From Paramecium sonneborni (taxonomy: Eukaryota > Ciliophora > Oligohymenophorea > Peniculida > Parameciidae): a DNA stretch of 64,000 nucleotides. Shown piece after piece: positions 12,136 to 25,755 of the stretch. Each line of letters starts with the position of its first letter. Position 1 is the first letter of the stretch. The notes beneath the pieces were generated by a model that saw only the letters and a list, made by a program, of their open reading frames with translations, had not been told where the DNA came from and searched no databases. The DNA lies in NCBI GenBank assembly GCA_905182985.1, contig CAJJDN010000041.1, positions 516,305 through 580,304 on the forward strand, read 5' to 3'. The position numbers and the translations under genes were made by a program.

Positions 12136-13935
12136 TCATTCTATCTTCTACTACTATTACTTGTTTTATTTTAATACCATTTATTGAAAATGTTATTGAT
12201 ACTATTAATTCTATTTATCTATTAAATAATTTTATATATTTTACATGTTGGAGGTTTTGGATCTATTTTCATTAATTCCATGTACTCAACTAATTAATCA
12301 GGTAATTCAGCTAATACTTCTTTTGATAAAAGTGCTGAATCATGTTTAAATTAATTGAATGCAACAAATTGAACCAAATCTCTTACAGCTTTCTAACCTT
12401 TACTATTTAACATAGTTTTATCATCATTATCTAATATATTCATCTTTTTGAAATCTGCATTCCCTATTCCAACAATTATTATTGATAATGGTAGATAAGA
12501 CGATGCTATAACATCATCTATTGATGCTTATAAATCATCTGTTTATCCATCTGTTAGAATCATTAATATTAAATAGTTTTCACTTCCCTTATCTTTTATT
12601 TCTTAAGCCATCTACATTGATTTTGATATCATTGGATGTATATAAGTTGGACCATCTAATTATAAATTATTAATTGAATCTCTATAACATTTAATTATAC
12701 CCTCTAATCCAAATACTCTAAAATTAATTTTATATTATTTTATACTCAGGATCTTCTGGATTATCATTCAAAGGAAATATATGTTATGTTTAATTAGAAT
12801 TTATATTCTTTAATTTTGGTTTACATCCAAAACCATAAATTGGCACCTTTTTATCATAGTCATAATGTATTAAAATCTCCACTACACTTGTTATTGCCTA
12901 TAAATATTAACTTGGATCTCCATTTTATGGCATATAATGTAATGAATTTTTCTCTTATGGATTGCCATTTGATGCTGTGAAATCTATTGCAATTATCAAA
13001 TTCAATTATTAACCACCCTCTAAATAATCTAAAAAACTATGTTTTTATTTTAAATTAAATTTATCAAAAGATAAAGTTCCTACCTATTAATTATTTTTTT
13101 ATTTATTTCTAAAGTCTTTTTTTTAACCCTTATTTTATTAAAAAGCTTCTCTCAATTCTTCTATACAAAATGTTGTTTCCCCTAAATATAAATGTTTTCC
13201 TGATGTTCTATAATCCCAAAGTTCTATCTTTATAGGCATCTAATAATCTCCATTACAAAGTTTCTATGATTTACATTCTATAGTTTTCCATACTGGATTT
13301 GAAGAATCCTTTATATATTCTGTTTCATAAACTAAAATTGGATTACTATCATCTTTCCTTAATCTATAAAATCTCAAAAATGGACAAGCCCCACGCCAAA
13401 ACCAAAATCGAGTATCAAGTATATTTTAACCAGATATTGTTATTTCCAAATCATCTTTACATTATTTTACTTAATCTGCCTTTACAATTATCTTTCCACT
13501 CTTTTTTCCTTATTAATTAAATAAATCTGCCATCAATAATTAATCTTTTGTTCCTGCAATCTCTCCTACTGAAGTTTATGCTATTCCAATTATCTATAAA
13601 TAGTGATAATTTTTATACTTTTGATTGATTTTCATTAACATAATGATGAACTTCTAATTTTAGATGCTATTAAACTTCAAAATGATAATCAATTATAATC
13701 GAATTTGCAAAATTAGGATTTAAATTATTCCATATCAATTCTGTCTATCCTATCTTGCTCCCTATTTACTTTATTACATAATATTACAATCATCTTTATT
13801 GCTTTTTATATAAAGAATAACATATGGATCACTTACACTTGTTGTGTCCAAGTCATCTAATTAGCGACAACTAATAAATAACTCTAATTTCTAAATTGCC
13901 TCTGAATATTAGTTTTAATCTTATTGTGATAACAT
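12136..13935 (-). CDS. Copine (two C2 domains plus vWA-like domain)
   Basis: A 566-residue model with introns of 26, 25, 28 and 20 nt; exon length is a multiple of three. C2A contains DLDTTSVSDPYVILYIKS and SKIGQTELIWNNLNPNF. C2B contains SGKIIVKADQ, NPVWKTIEC and MPIKIELWDY. The copine A domain has the MIDAS motif AIDFTASNG (DxTxS-type), YDYDKKVPIYGFG, MILTDGQTDD and SIIIVGIGNADF. Copines bind phospholipids in a calcium-dependent way and recruit proteins to membranes. The end uses a 20-nt intron just before TGA (12136-12138). If that intron is not spliced, the frame runs on to 12045, only 9 bp from the Rab start, which is less plausible. Confidence 0.9.
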
Positions 13936-14347
13936 TTTAATTTGACTTATTATTGAAAAAAGAAATTAATAGAATAATTATTTATTACAATTTATACTAT
14001 GGTTAAAAATCAATATTTATTCTAAAATTTAGCTTAAATCATTTTGAACTCTATATACTCTTAAGATTTCAATCCAAATTAATCCCTTAACATAACTAAG
14101 TTATCGAGACAAAGAAGATTACCTCTTAAATATTTTTTTCATTTTTTTCCAGTATGAGTATTTTCATCTATGGAAAACTTTCAAACTAGTTTTATCAAAT
14201 AAAGAAGTTCATTTATTTGAAAATCTCATATATAAGAATCTTAGTTAAAATTAATTATAAATTTCATCAGATTGTTTTCAGAATTCTTTAATTAATATAA
14301 ATAGATATTTTGAACTATTTTTTTAATAAATTATAAAGATAACAAAC
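13936..14347. other. Intergenic region between divergent genes
   Basis: About 410 bp of AT-rich sequence between the copine start (-) and the secreted-protein start (+). No coding frame was recognised. It probably holds both promoters; no conserved motif is evident. Confidence 0.5.
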
Positions 14348-15475
14348 ATGACTATGATTCTAATACTGGCAATGCTATCTATAACTTATAGCTAAAAGAA
14401 TACAGTAATCTGTGATATTGAAGAATATTTTGAATTTGAACAAAATGAAAATATTCTTGATCATACAAGGATAAATCAGACTGACATAATGCTGACCAAT
14501 TCAAATATTTACATATTGAATGAAAATTTATTAGTGTTGAATTTCTTCGAAACTCCAAAATTTGATGGTTATGAATGTAATAAAGTGATTACCCATCCAT
14601 TAAAATAAATATTTTTATTAGCTTGTTAATCTTAAACAAAAGAAAACAATTCTTTCTTATTTGCCTATTAAGAAAATGGATTAAATTAATATAAAATATT
14701 TGGAGATGCAATATATTTGCCATCAGTTAAAGAAAATTTTGAAAAAATGATAATGGTAGGAAATAGTTTACTAATTCCTCAGATTAATAAGATACTTACT
14801 TTCACCACAGTAATTTCAAGTACTTCATGGTATTTAAAAAGCACTCCTTATATTATGGATGCTTAATTCCTTAATATTTCTACTCTAAATATCACAGATT
14901 TTAATATATTTTCATATGTTAAAGATTTTTAAACATATTATAGAATCTTAATTTCAGATTATGAAAATGGAGTATATTGGATTGATGGAGTGTAAAAATC
15001 CAATAATATTGTACCCTATAATAGTGGAAAACTTAACATAAGAAGTTTTTACATTCCAAACACTGCAAGATTTAAGTCGGCAGTAATTTTAAATGCCAGT
15101 GAAACAAATATACTTTTCATTTTATAAACTTATTTAGAAGGTAGTTTTCTATTTGAATAATCTTTTACGAGTGGTTAATTATATTTATATTCAACATTAA
15201 ACAAGTATAAAGATTGGAATCCAATATCATCTATCACAAATAATTAGAATGCTATATTTATACCATATTAAAATATTTAAAAGGTAGTTGTTATTAATTT
15301 ATTCAACATAAAATCTTTGAAAGAGAATGAATTTAAAGCTGAACCTAATGATTTATTAATTTCAGCTTCAATAGACAATTTGATATTATACTTCATTTCT
15401 GAAAATAGATTAATATTTAGAAGTGATGTTGATGCTTTGACAAGATGCACTTTAATGAATTACTAAGAAGCTTGA
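14348..15475 (+). CDS. Secreted or lysosomal hypothetical protein
   Basis: Single-exon frame of 375 residues. It starts MTMILILAMLSITYSQK, a clear signal peptide with a likely cleavage after Ser/Gln. The mature part has no membrane segment and carries several N-glycosylation sequons (for example NISTLNITD). Recurrent beta-rich segments of about 40-50 residues, such as YYRILISDYENGVYWIDGV, suggest a beta-propeller-like luminal protein, but I recognise no named family. No GPI-type hydrophobic tail is present. Stop TGA is at 15473-15475. Confidence 0.65.
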
Positions 15476-16037
15476 TTGATATATATTTATAAATATATCA
15501 TAATATATCTTTAATATAATAAAATCTAATAATACTTAATTCTCTTTAATTCATTTGCATATGTGTTTAATCTTATTAGTTTTGATATTTTTAGATTATA
15601 ATGAAATTAATTTTTTTTCTTAAGTTCTTCATTTTTTTTTTCTATTCTATCATCGATTTCATTTATGGATCAGTATAACAAGTTTTCTTTCTTTGGATTT
15701 TGATCTATTGATGTCGAATAAATCTATATATCAATTCAAAATCTATTAATTTTACTTTTTCTGCTTTTACTTTGCTCAGAATTCCATCTTCATATACATA
15801 TCATCGATTTCTAATAAGGCTTTCTTATTTGAACATTTTAATTTTCAATTTACTCGATTTTTTATCAGATGTTCACAATAGAGAACTTTGTATTATATTG
15901 TAATATCAAATAAATAAAATAATATCAAAAAAATAATCATAATGAAGATGATATTCTTATAAACAAAACTTCTTATTAAAAATTTAAAAGGATTGTAAGA
16001 ATGAATAGTATTTTAATCACACCAATAATAAGTAATA
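15476..16037 (-). pseudogene. Possible decayed minus-strand gene
   Basis: Coding-like fragments occur on the minus strand between about 15600 and 15850. One frame reads YEDGILSKVKAEKVKLIDFE after an in-frame TGA. Another reads SIDQNPKKENLL, then TGA, then SINEIDDRIEKKNEELKKK. They are not joined by convincing introns, and the TGAs fall where a Trp would fit. This may be a gene remnant or wrongly resolved exons. The rest of the interval is AT-rich with nothing recognised. Confidence 0.25.
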
Positions 16038-18164
16038 TTTTAAATTAAGCTTTTTAAAAATTCATTTAAATTGATAACTTATTACTTATTTACAATTAAG
16101 ATTTTGGAAGATAAAAAAAGGAAAAATAAATAGAGGACAATTTGAAATGATATATAGAATAAGAAAATTTAAAATAGTTTGTTTGATAGATCTTTTAAAA
16201 GAAAAAATAAATAAAATTATTGAATATAGAATTATATTAATGAGATAGATAAATATAAAATAATATTTATGATGAAAAAGTACATATTTATTCTTCAGAA
16301 TGAAGAAATACGTCATCCTTACTCTGATAAGTGCTATAAAGTTAATATATATCTTTTTAATATAAATTAAATATGTAAATATTAAAAAAATTCACAGATT
16401 CTAAATCAGCTTAAATAGGATTAGTTGTTGCCTTGGGTTTGAGTGGAGTTATTTTTGGTTATCATAGATATGAGAAATAAAGGCAATCAAGAATAATTCT
16501 TAATGAAAATAATCCATTAGCTTCTTAAAATGAGTTTGGATAGAATCGATTTTTAACAGAAAAAGGAGCTTTATAAAGATGGGGTTAATTAATATAAGGA
16601 AGTATATCTTATAAAGTAGATTTATTATTGAAGAAAGGTATTGATAATTAATATTATGTAGGTGAATCATATAGTGGTTTAGTAACATTGGAATTTGATT
16701 TGAAGAATAGTTTGAATGATTTGTATGTTGATTACAGAGGATAGAAAGTTGTGAGTTTGTATGTAAATGGAAATAAGATAAATAATTTGGAATGGAATGG
16801 ATTGTTTATTAGAATACCAAGGGAATTATTAAGTACAGCACAAAAAAATAGAGTGAATATATAGTTTGATTAAAATTATGCTAAAGATGGATGTGGATTA
16901 CATGGGTTTATAGATAAGGATGGGAAATAATATTTATATAGTTAATGTGAATCTTATTTTACAAATAGATTGTATATTAAATTTAATAAATTAGTTTTCC
17001 ATGTATGGATTAACCTGATTTAAAAGCTAAATTGAGATTTACAGCAGTTTGTCCAAAAGAGTGGGTAGTAATTTCAAATGAAAATGCTGATTAAAATGGA
17101 NTTTTAAATTAAGCTTTTTAAAAATTCATTTAAATTGATAACTTATTACTTATTTACAATTAAGATTTTGGAAGATAAAAAAAGGAAAAATAAATAGAGG
17201 ACAATTTGAAATGATATATAGAATAAGAAAATTTAAAATAGTTTGTTTGATAGATCTTTTAAAAGAAAAAATAAATAAAATTATTGAATATAGAATTATA
17301 TTAATGAGATAGATAAATATAAAATAATATTTATGATGAAAAAGTACATATTTATTCTTCAGAATGAAGAAATACGTCATCCTTACTCTGATAAGTGCTA
17401 TAAAGTTAATATATATCTTTTTAATATAAATTAAATATGTAAATATTAAAAAAATTCACAGATTCTAAATCAGCTTAAATAGGATTAGTTGTTGCCTTGG
17501 GTTTGAGTGGAGTTATTTTTGGTTATCATAGATATGAGAAATAAAGGCAATCAAGAATAATTCTTAATGAAAATAATCCATTAGCTTCTTAAAATGAGTT
17601 TGGATAGAATCGATTTTTAACAGAAAAAGGAGCTTTATAAAGATGGGGTTAATTAATATAAGGAAGTATATCTTATAAAGTAGATTTATTATTGAAGAAA
17701 GGTATTGATAATTAATATTATGTAGGTGAATCATATAGTGGTTTAGTAACATTGGAATTTGATTTGAAGAATAGTTTGAATGATTTGTATGTTGATTACA
17801 GAGGATAGAAAGTTGTGAGTTTGTATGTAAATGGAAATAAGATAAATAATTTGGAATGGAATGGATTGTTTATTAGAATACCAAGGGAATTATTAAGTAC
17901 AGCACAAAAAAATAGAGTGAATATATAGTTTGATTAAAATTATGCTAAAGATGGATGTGGATTACATGGGTTTATAGATAAGGATGGGAAATAATATTTA
18001 TATAGTTAATGTGAATCTTATTTTACAAATAGATTGTATATTAAATTTAATAAATTAGTTTTCCATGTATGGATTAACCTGATTTAAAAGCTAAATTGAG
18101 ATTTACAGCAGTTTGTCCAAAAGAGTGGGTAGTAATTTCAAATGAAAATGCTGATTAAAATGGA
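16038..18164 (+). repeat. 1063-bp direct duplication joined by a single N (assembly overlap)
   Basis: Bases 16038-17100 recur at 17102-18164, separated by one N at 17101, with no difference seen. Both copies hold the upstream spacer and first exon of the aminopeptidase; only the right copy continues into the gene. The form is the same as at 4097 and 24991. Confidence 0.85.
16373..17100 (+). pseudogene. Duplicate 5' part of the aminopeptidase gene (probable artefact)
   Basis: Identical first exon, first intron and start of exon 2 of the M1 aminopeptidase, cut off at the N. Not a separate gene. Confidence 0.8.
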
Positions 18165-20424
18165 TTATATAATACGAATTAAGTAGTTAATACAATTAAG
18201 GGTTATTAACCTGAAGAGATTGTGTAAAATTAATTATAGAATCTTGAGAATGCAGATTAATATAATTTTTGGGTATTTAATGAGACAAAAGTATTACCAA
18301 CTTATTTATATGCAATGGTGGCAGGAGAATATTGGTCAGTTTAATTTTAAGGAGAATAAGATGATGTTCCATAGACAATTTATTGTAGAGAAAGTTTAAA
18401 AGATCATATGATGGGATTAAAGGATTTTATTTTTGAGGTGACTAAAAAGAGTATGAAATTTTATGAGAGTTTCTTTGGTGTAAAATATTAATTCAATAAA
18501 TATGATTCTGTATTTGTAAATGAATATAATTGGGGTGCAATGGAAAATCCTGGATGTGTAACATTTAATGATATGTATGTATTTAAAGAAAAGAAACCAG
18601 CAACAAGTTATACATCATTTGCAAATACAATTACTCATGAAATGGCGCATCATTGGTTTGGAGATTATGTTACAATGAAATGGTGGAATGATTTATGGTT
18701 GAATGAGAGTTATGCAGATTTCATATCACATTTTTGTTAAGAAAACATATAAATAGAGTCAATTAAATTATCAAATATTCCTGTTATGTTTAATTAAAGA
18801 AAGGGATGGGGATATAGAGAAGATTAAATGATAACTACTCATCCAATAGCTGGTTAAGTTATTAATACTGAAGTTGCTGAAAATATTTTTGATGGAATTA
18901 CATATTCTAAAGGTGCTTCAGTAATGAAATAATTAATGTGTATTATGGGTGCAGATAAATTTGGATAAGCTTGTGGAGCTTATTTTAAAGAGTTTGGATG
19001 GAAGAATGCTGTTTTATAAGATTTAATTGATCATTTATAAAAGAAATTTGATAATCCTGATTTTACATTATCATAATGGAAATAGTAATGGATTGAAACT
19101 GCTGGTATGAATGAAATTGAACCAGAATGGAATTAAATAGATAGATCTCATGAAGCTAAATTAACAATATTTTAAAGACCTGCATTGAGTTAATTTCCTA
19201 CATTAAGAATTCATAAAATAAAAATAGGATTATTTTGTGATGATGGTACTATAGATTGTATTGATACAGTAATTAAAGCAACAGAAGAAAATGTTGTTAT
19301 TTATAATGGAAGTAAAGGATATAGAGCAATATTGCTGAATTATGAAGATCAATCATTTGTTAAAGTACTACTAGATAAAGAATCTACTAAATATTTCAGT
19401 TAAAATTTATAATCTGTTAAAGATATTCTAACTAGAACTTTAATTTATAGAGCACTATTTGATAGTGTAAGAGATGGCAAAATATCTTCAGAAGAATATG
19501 TAGATTTCTTGTTAGCTTAATTACCAAGAGAAAATTCAGATGATATTTTAAATTCTTAATTAGTTTATTTATAAGCTGCTATTGGAACTATGACACCAAG
19601 AAGGTAAAGTATAATTACAATTAATTAGATTTAAAAAGAATCTTGGAAAAAGAGTTTTCGTATTTCTTTTAGAATAATTAATTAAAGTTAGTAAAATACC
19701 AGAATCAGAGAATAGATTAATTTTATTAAGAAATAATTTATCATTATTTGCATATGATAATTCTTGTATTGATGATTTATTGAATTGGTTTTAAGGTTAA
19801 AATTAAGAACTTTAATAAATTGAATGCACTAAAGATAATAAATGGGCAATTGTTAAATTAGTTCATGCTTCTAAAAAATATGATAATAATCCAGAATTAA
19901 GATAATAATTACTTTAATAGATGTTATAAGTTGATAATTCTGATGCTGCAACAAGAGCTTAATTAAAATGTTAAGCTCTTATTGCTAATGAATAAGAAAG
20001 AGTTGTTCTTTGGTAAAAATTCATTGATCCAAATAATAAAGAATCTACTAAATTGATTGCAGAATCTATGGGTGGATTTAATAATGAAAGACGTTATTCA
20101 TTAGTTGAACCATACTAAGATAAATTCTTTGAAGTCCTTATTTAAATATTCTAAACAAAAAGTAATGATTTTAGTAAAACCTTTTATGATTATTTATTCC
20201 CAATTACTGATGATTTGGCTAGTCTTTGTAATGTAATTATATTTATATATTATTAGAAACTTGAAAAATTAAGAACATCTATTCCTTAAGATTTAATTAC
20301 CCTGAAAATATCAGTTGATAAATCTCTAGATTCAGTTAGGAGATAAGTTAAACAATTTGAATGTTTTTGTCTTTAAGCTAAATTAGCCACAACATAATAA
20401 TAAATAATTGAAAATGAGGAATGA
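17437..20424 (+). CDS. M1-family zinc aminopeptidase, membrane-anchored
   Basis: A 971-residue model with introns of 23 (18036-18058), 25 (19604-19628) and 24 nt; exon length is a multiple of three. N-terminal residues 15-33 (IGLVVALGLSGVIFGY) form a single hydrophobic segment, suggesting a type II membrane anchor. The M1 signatures are intact: GAMENPG (substrate N-terminus binding), THEMAHHWFGD (HExxH at 18636-18650; His ligands and catalytic Glu), NESYAD (third zinc ligand Glu) and GITYSKGASVM (catalytic Tyr). A long helical C-terminal domain of ERAP/aminopeptidase N type follows. It removes N-terminal residues from peptides, probably in a lysosomal, vacuolar or surface compartment. The start is taken in the right-hand copy of the duplication. 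Confidence 0.9.
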
Positions 20425-20481
20425 GAGATATCAGATATAACAGATATAACAGATATAATATTTAATACATAAATAATTAAT
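20425..20481. repeat. Short cagatataa direct repeats in a 57-bp spacer
   Basis: Just after the aminopeptidase stop the motif cagatataa occurs three times in tandem (about 20432-20460). The spacer is only 57 bp long. It may be 3' UTR; no function is evident. Confidence 0.5.
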
Positions 20482-21378
20482 ATGAACACATCGTTTGAAT
20501 AAATAAACAAATCCCCTTTGAATCATTCTATATCAAAATAGCTTTACTCTTTTCCTAAAGCTAATAGATTTAAAGAGTTTAAGGATTCAGCGTTATTTAT
20601 CATAATTATATATCTAGATGTCCTAATATTTACACACTCCCTAGTGTGATGAGTAAACGTGGAGCAGGTATTGGATATGGATAAAAGTCAGATTTGATCT
20701 AAGAAAGTATTACACCAGGTCCAAACAATTATTAAATGAAGACTACTCTCAACGTAAGCAATGGTTGGACTATGCCAGTAGGCAGAGATGTATACATCAT
20801 TTAAACATACCAAAGAAAAGTAATAAATATGAAGGTATCTTTCTTGGTTTAATTCAAAAAACACCAGGACCAGGATAATATGAGTTTCAAGATTCTAAAT
20901 CTCCTATTAAATATTCAATGAGAATGAGAACTGAAAGTTAAAAGGATAAGGATAAAAAACCTGGACCGTAAGTGTATTTAAATTATATTTTTAGTGGTCA
21001 ATACAATTTACCTGAAGCATTAACTGAAAATGGAAAATATAAAATTAGCAAGTTTAGAGAGTAATTTTTATTAATTGAATTAATAGTTCAGGTGCGATCA
21101 TTCTCTCTCCACCTAAAGCAAAAAGTTCTCGTTTTTCTCCTGCTAATGAACGTACTCCAGGACCAGGTTAATATTAACATACAGGTGATATTGATCCAAA
21201 AGGACTTTATTATTGTTCCAAATTTGTAGATACGAAATCTACAGTCTTCACTAAAGCCAAAAGAGAATTAACTAAAATAAGAGTAGAATCTCCTGGACCA
21301 GGGGCATATAAATTACCATCAGAATTTGGGTATTCCATCATTTTTAAATATAGATATTATGAAAAACCAACTAAATGA
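20482..21378 (+). CDS. Sperm-tail PG-rich repeat (SHIPPO/ODF3-type) axonemal protein
   Basis: A 259-residue model with introns of 26, 38, 27 and 26 nt; exon length is a multiple of three. It contains repeated PGP(G)xY motifs: TPGPNNYQM, TPGPGQYEF, KPGPGQYNL, TPGPGQYQH and SPGPGAYKL. Each is followed 20-30 residues later by a short basic or hydrophobic segment. This is the STPGR repeat found in ciliary microtubule inner proteins and outer dense fibre 3-like proteins. It probably binds inside or along axonemal doublets. The 38-nt intron is the longest in this model, and its donor is inferred from the frame. Confidence 0.8.
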
Positions 21379-21537
21379 AATCTATTTTATTAGTTAATTA
21401 TTAATAAACATATTTTTAATTTTTAAGAATAATCCTATCATATTTTTTATTTTATTTCTAAATTACACATCATAACTCATATATAAAATTTAACAAATCT
21501 TTTTCAAATTAAAATTTATAATAAGTATATGTTTTAA

Positions 21538-23079
<1,542 letters not shown>

Positions 23080-23096
23080 TTTTAATTATTTAATAT

Positions 23097-23363
23097 ATGA
23101 ATCAGATAGATAAAGAAATCTAAGACAACCAAGAAAAGGAAACCAAACTATAATAAAAGTTAACCATATTAGTTAAATCATAACTTGCATAAGAATAGAT
23201 CAATTAATAAAAAATATTAAGGATGCTACAATTAGTAAAAGAGAGCATTAATATTCTATAACAATTCAAATTGAAGAGTAAATCATATTAAAAGTTAAAG
23301 AGGATTTTAAATAACAAAATAATAAAAAAAATAGATTAATAAATTTCAAACAATTATGTATGA
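23097..23363 (+). CDS. Doubtful ORF, possibly part of a decayed helicase
   Basis: An 88-codon frame starts MNQIDKEIQDNQEKETKLQQ. In the same stretch a different frame also looks coding (EHQYSITIQIEEQIILKVKE), ending in TGA followed by KLLEAKRLDIMTKQ. Overlapping half-open frames suggest decay with frameshifts. The start lies 17 bp from the divergent kinase start, which leaves no room for a promoter. Confidence 0.2.
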
Positions 23364-23914
23364 AAATAAGAATTCAATTTCAATTTAAAGATCATGAGTC
23401 TAATTGAAAATTATTAGAAGCAAAAAGATTAGATATTATGACTAAATAAATTATTCTCTATTAATAATTTGGAATCATTTGATTAAAAAATAATACAAAA
23501 AGGCTAAGTTTAAATGCAATCAAAAGAACTAATAGTAGAATATGATCTAAAGAAATATGATATTTATGATATCAAGTTAAAAATGAATTTAGTGATATTG
23601 ATGTTCATCAAATGAAAATGATAGTAAAATTTATGTATTTATTCTAGTTTATAATTGATGATATCTTAATAAATGAAATAAAAAAAAATGTTATGGTATC
23701 ATTTAATTAATTTTGATTTTAAATTTATTATTAAAATTACTTGAGAGGTCTATTTAAACTTTAATATTTACAAAAGATGAAGATCTATAAATTTTTTTTT
23801 AGTAAAATGCTAATTTTTAACTATAATGTAAAATTAAATCAATTTAAAATTACTCTCAATACTTTATTATTCTAAAAGTAAGGGTAAGATTAATAAACCA
23901 TAAGATTAGTCAAT

Positions 23915-24540
23915 ATGAGTACAACATTAAGATTGGATGATTTCTTAAATAATTAACTTGCATTTCCAAAATCTCTCAATCTAATTAATATCCAGTAAAT
24001 ATATATTTCAATAAAGTATAAGTTTGTAAGACCAAAACGGATTATGTTTAGAAAAACATCTAAATATGTCTATAAATTCATTAGACATTCTTTGTTCTAA
24101 TTAATCTGGCTTGTTTAGATTCATTTATTTCGTAGCTTACTAAATAATAAATTATAATATGTAAAGTGAAATATAAATAATGATGATAAAAAATAGTCAA
24201 ATAGAAAAGAAGAAAGTTTATAATAATAAATCAATAAATTAAAAAAGATGAATATAGATTATAATAATATTTTGAGGAAGAATATATGGTAAGGCTGACT
24301 ATTTAGAATTATTAAATTTAATAGGAAGTGTATATAAATGACATAAAATAAGTTAAAAAATCAAGAAATTATATTCCAAAATAGTTAAACTAAAAAGAAT
24401 GTTTGTAATTATTACTAATATTGCTGAAACTTCTATAGAATTACCTAAAAATACGTTATGTTTTTGATATTGGAAAATAAAAAAGAATAATAATATATTA
24501 CAAATATTAGAGAAAAATATGCGAATGAATGAATGAAAAA
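23915..24540 (+). pseudogene. Decayed DEAH-box RNA helicase, left copy
   Basis: Helicase motifs appear in order but in shifting frames. MSTTLRLDDFLNN corresponds to motif III (SAT) and the FSxYFNN region. YPVNIYFNK, in another frame, corresponds to the GRxxPVxxxY segment. KTKTDYVQKNIQICLQIH follows. Then FVIITNIAETSIELP is motif V (ATNIAETS), which is followed after a one-base shift by IRYVFDIGKQK. In-frame TGAs interrupt at several points. DEAH helicases (Prp2/16/22/43 type) remodel spliceosomes and ribosomes; this one cannot make a full protein as read. No motif I or DEAH box was found upstream, so the 5' part is lost or unrecognisable. Confidence 0.7.
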
Positions 24541-24636
24541 TCAGCTTAGAAATCCATAGATATTGATATTAATGATCAAAGTGAATTAAAATATTTTAAA
24601 CTAGACGCTTGAATGAATGTTATATAAAAATAGAAA

Positions 24637-24990
24637 TCATAAAAACTTTTTATAAATTTTTAATTCTTAAGGCATGGCTCCAATACTTTAATCACTTTTT
24701 TCAATATTTTTCACATAATTACTTGTATTCGTATATCTATGACTTGTATTTTAGTGAGAACTAGTTTTTCTATGTTAGGAAGGAGTCGAAAGTCCTATTA
24801 TTTCTTAATTCAATTTTTGCATGACTTTTATAGATTAAATTAGTTCGCCTTCATTATCTCCAATTCTTGTGGTTAATTATTTAAGTTTTTAGTAGATGCT
24901 TTAAGGATCCACTTATTTATTGTTAACAGCTGCAATAACATCTTTTTCTAATTTCAAAACATTTTTTTGAACCATTTTAAAATATGATTG
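24637..24990 (-). pseudogene. Duplicate 3' end of the RING-like gene (probable artefact)
   Basis: The same C-terminal coding sequence as at 25756-26109, cut off at the N at 24991. It is part of the 1118-bp overlap and not a separate gene. Confidence 0.8.
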
Positions 24991-25033
24991 NTAAAAGTAA
25001 GGGTAAGATTAATAAACCATAAGATTAGTCAAT

Positions 25034-25659
25034 ATGAGTACAACATTAAGATTGGATGATTTCTTAAATAATTAACTTGCATTTCCAAAATCTCTCAATC
25101 TAATTAATATCCAGTAAATATATATTTCAATAAAGTATAAGTTTGTAAGACCAAAACGGATTATGTTTAGAAAAACATCTAAATATGTCTATAAATTCAT
25201 TAGACATTCTTTGTTCTAATTAATCTGGCTTGTTTAGATTCATTTATTTCGTAGCTTACTAAATAATAAATTATAATATGTAAAGTGAAATATAAATAAT
25301 GATGATAAAAAATAGTCAAATAGAAAAGAAGAAAGTTTATAATAATAAATCAATAAATTAAAAAAGATGAATATAGATTATAATAATATTTTGAGGAAGA
25401 ATATATGGTAAGGCTGACTATTTAGAATTATTAAATTTAATAGGAAGTGTATATAAATGACATAAAATAAGTTAAAAAATCAAGAAATTATATTCCAAAA
25501 TAGTTAAACTAAAAAGAATGTTTGTAATTATTACTAATATTGCTGAAACTTCTATAGAATTACCTAAAAATACGTTATGTTTTTGATATTGGAAAATAAA
25601 AAAGAATAATAATATATTACAAATATTAGAGAAAAATATGCGAATGAATGAATGAAAAA
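25034..25659 (+). pseudogene. Decayed DEAH-box RNA helicase, right copy of the same locus
   Basis: The same remnant as at 23915-24540, present because of the assembly duplication. It lies tail-to-tail with the RING-like gene, whose stop is about 100 bp to the right. See the left copy for motifs. Confidence 0.7.
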
Positions 25660-25755
25660 TCAGCTTAGAAATCCATAGATATTGATATTAATGATCAAAG
25701 TGAATTAAAATATTTTAAACTAGACGCTTGAATGAATGTTATATAAAAATAGAAA

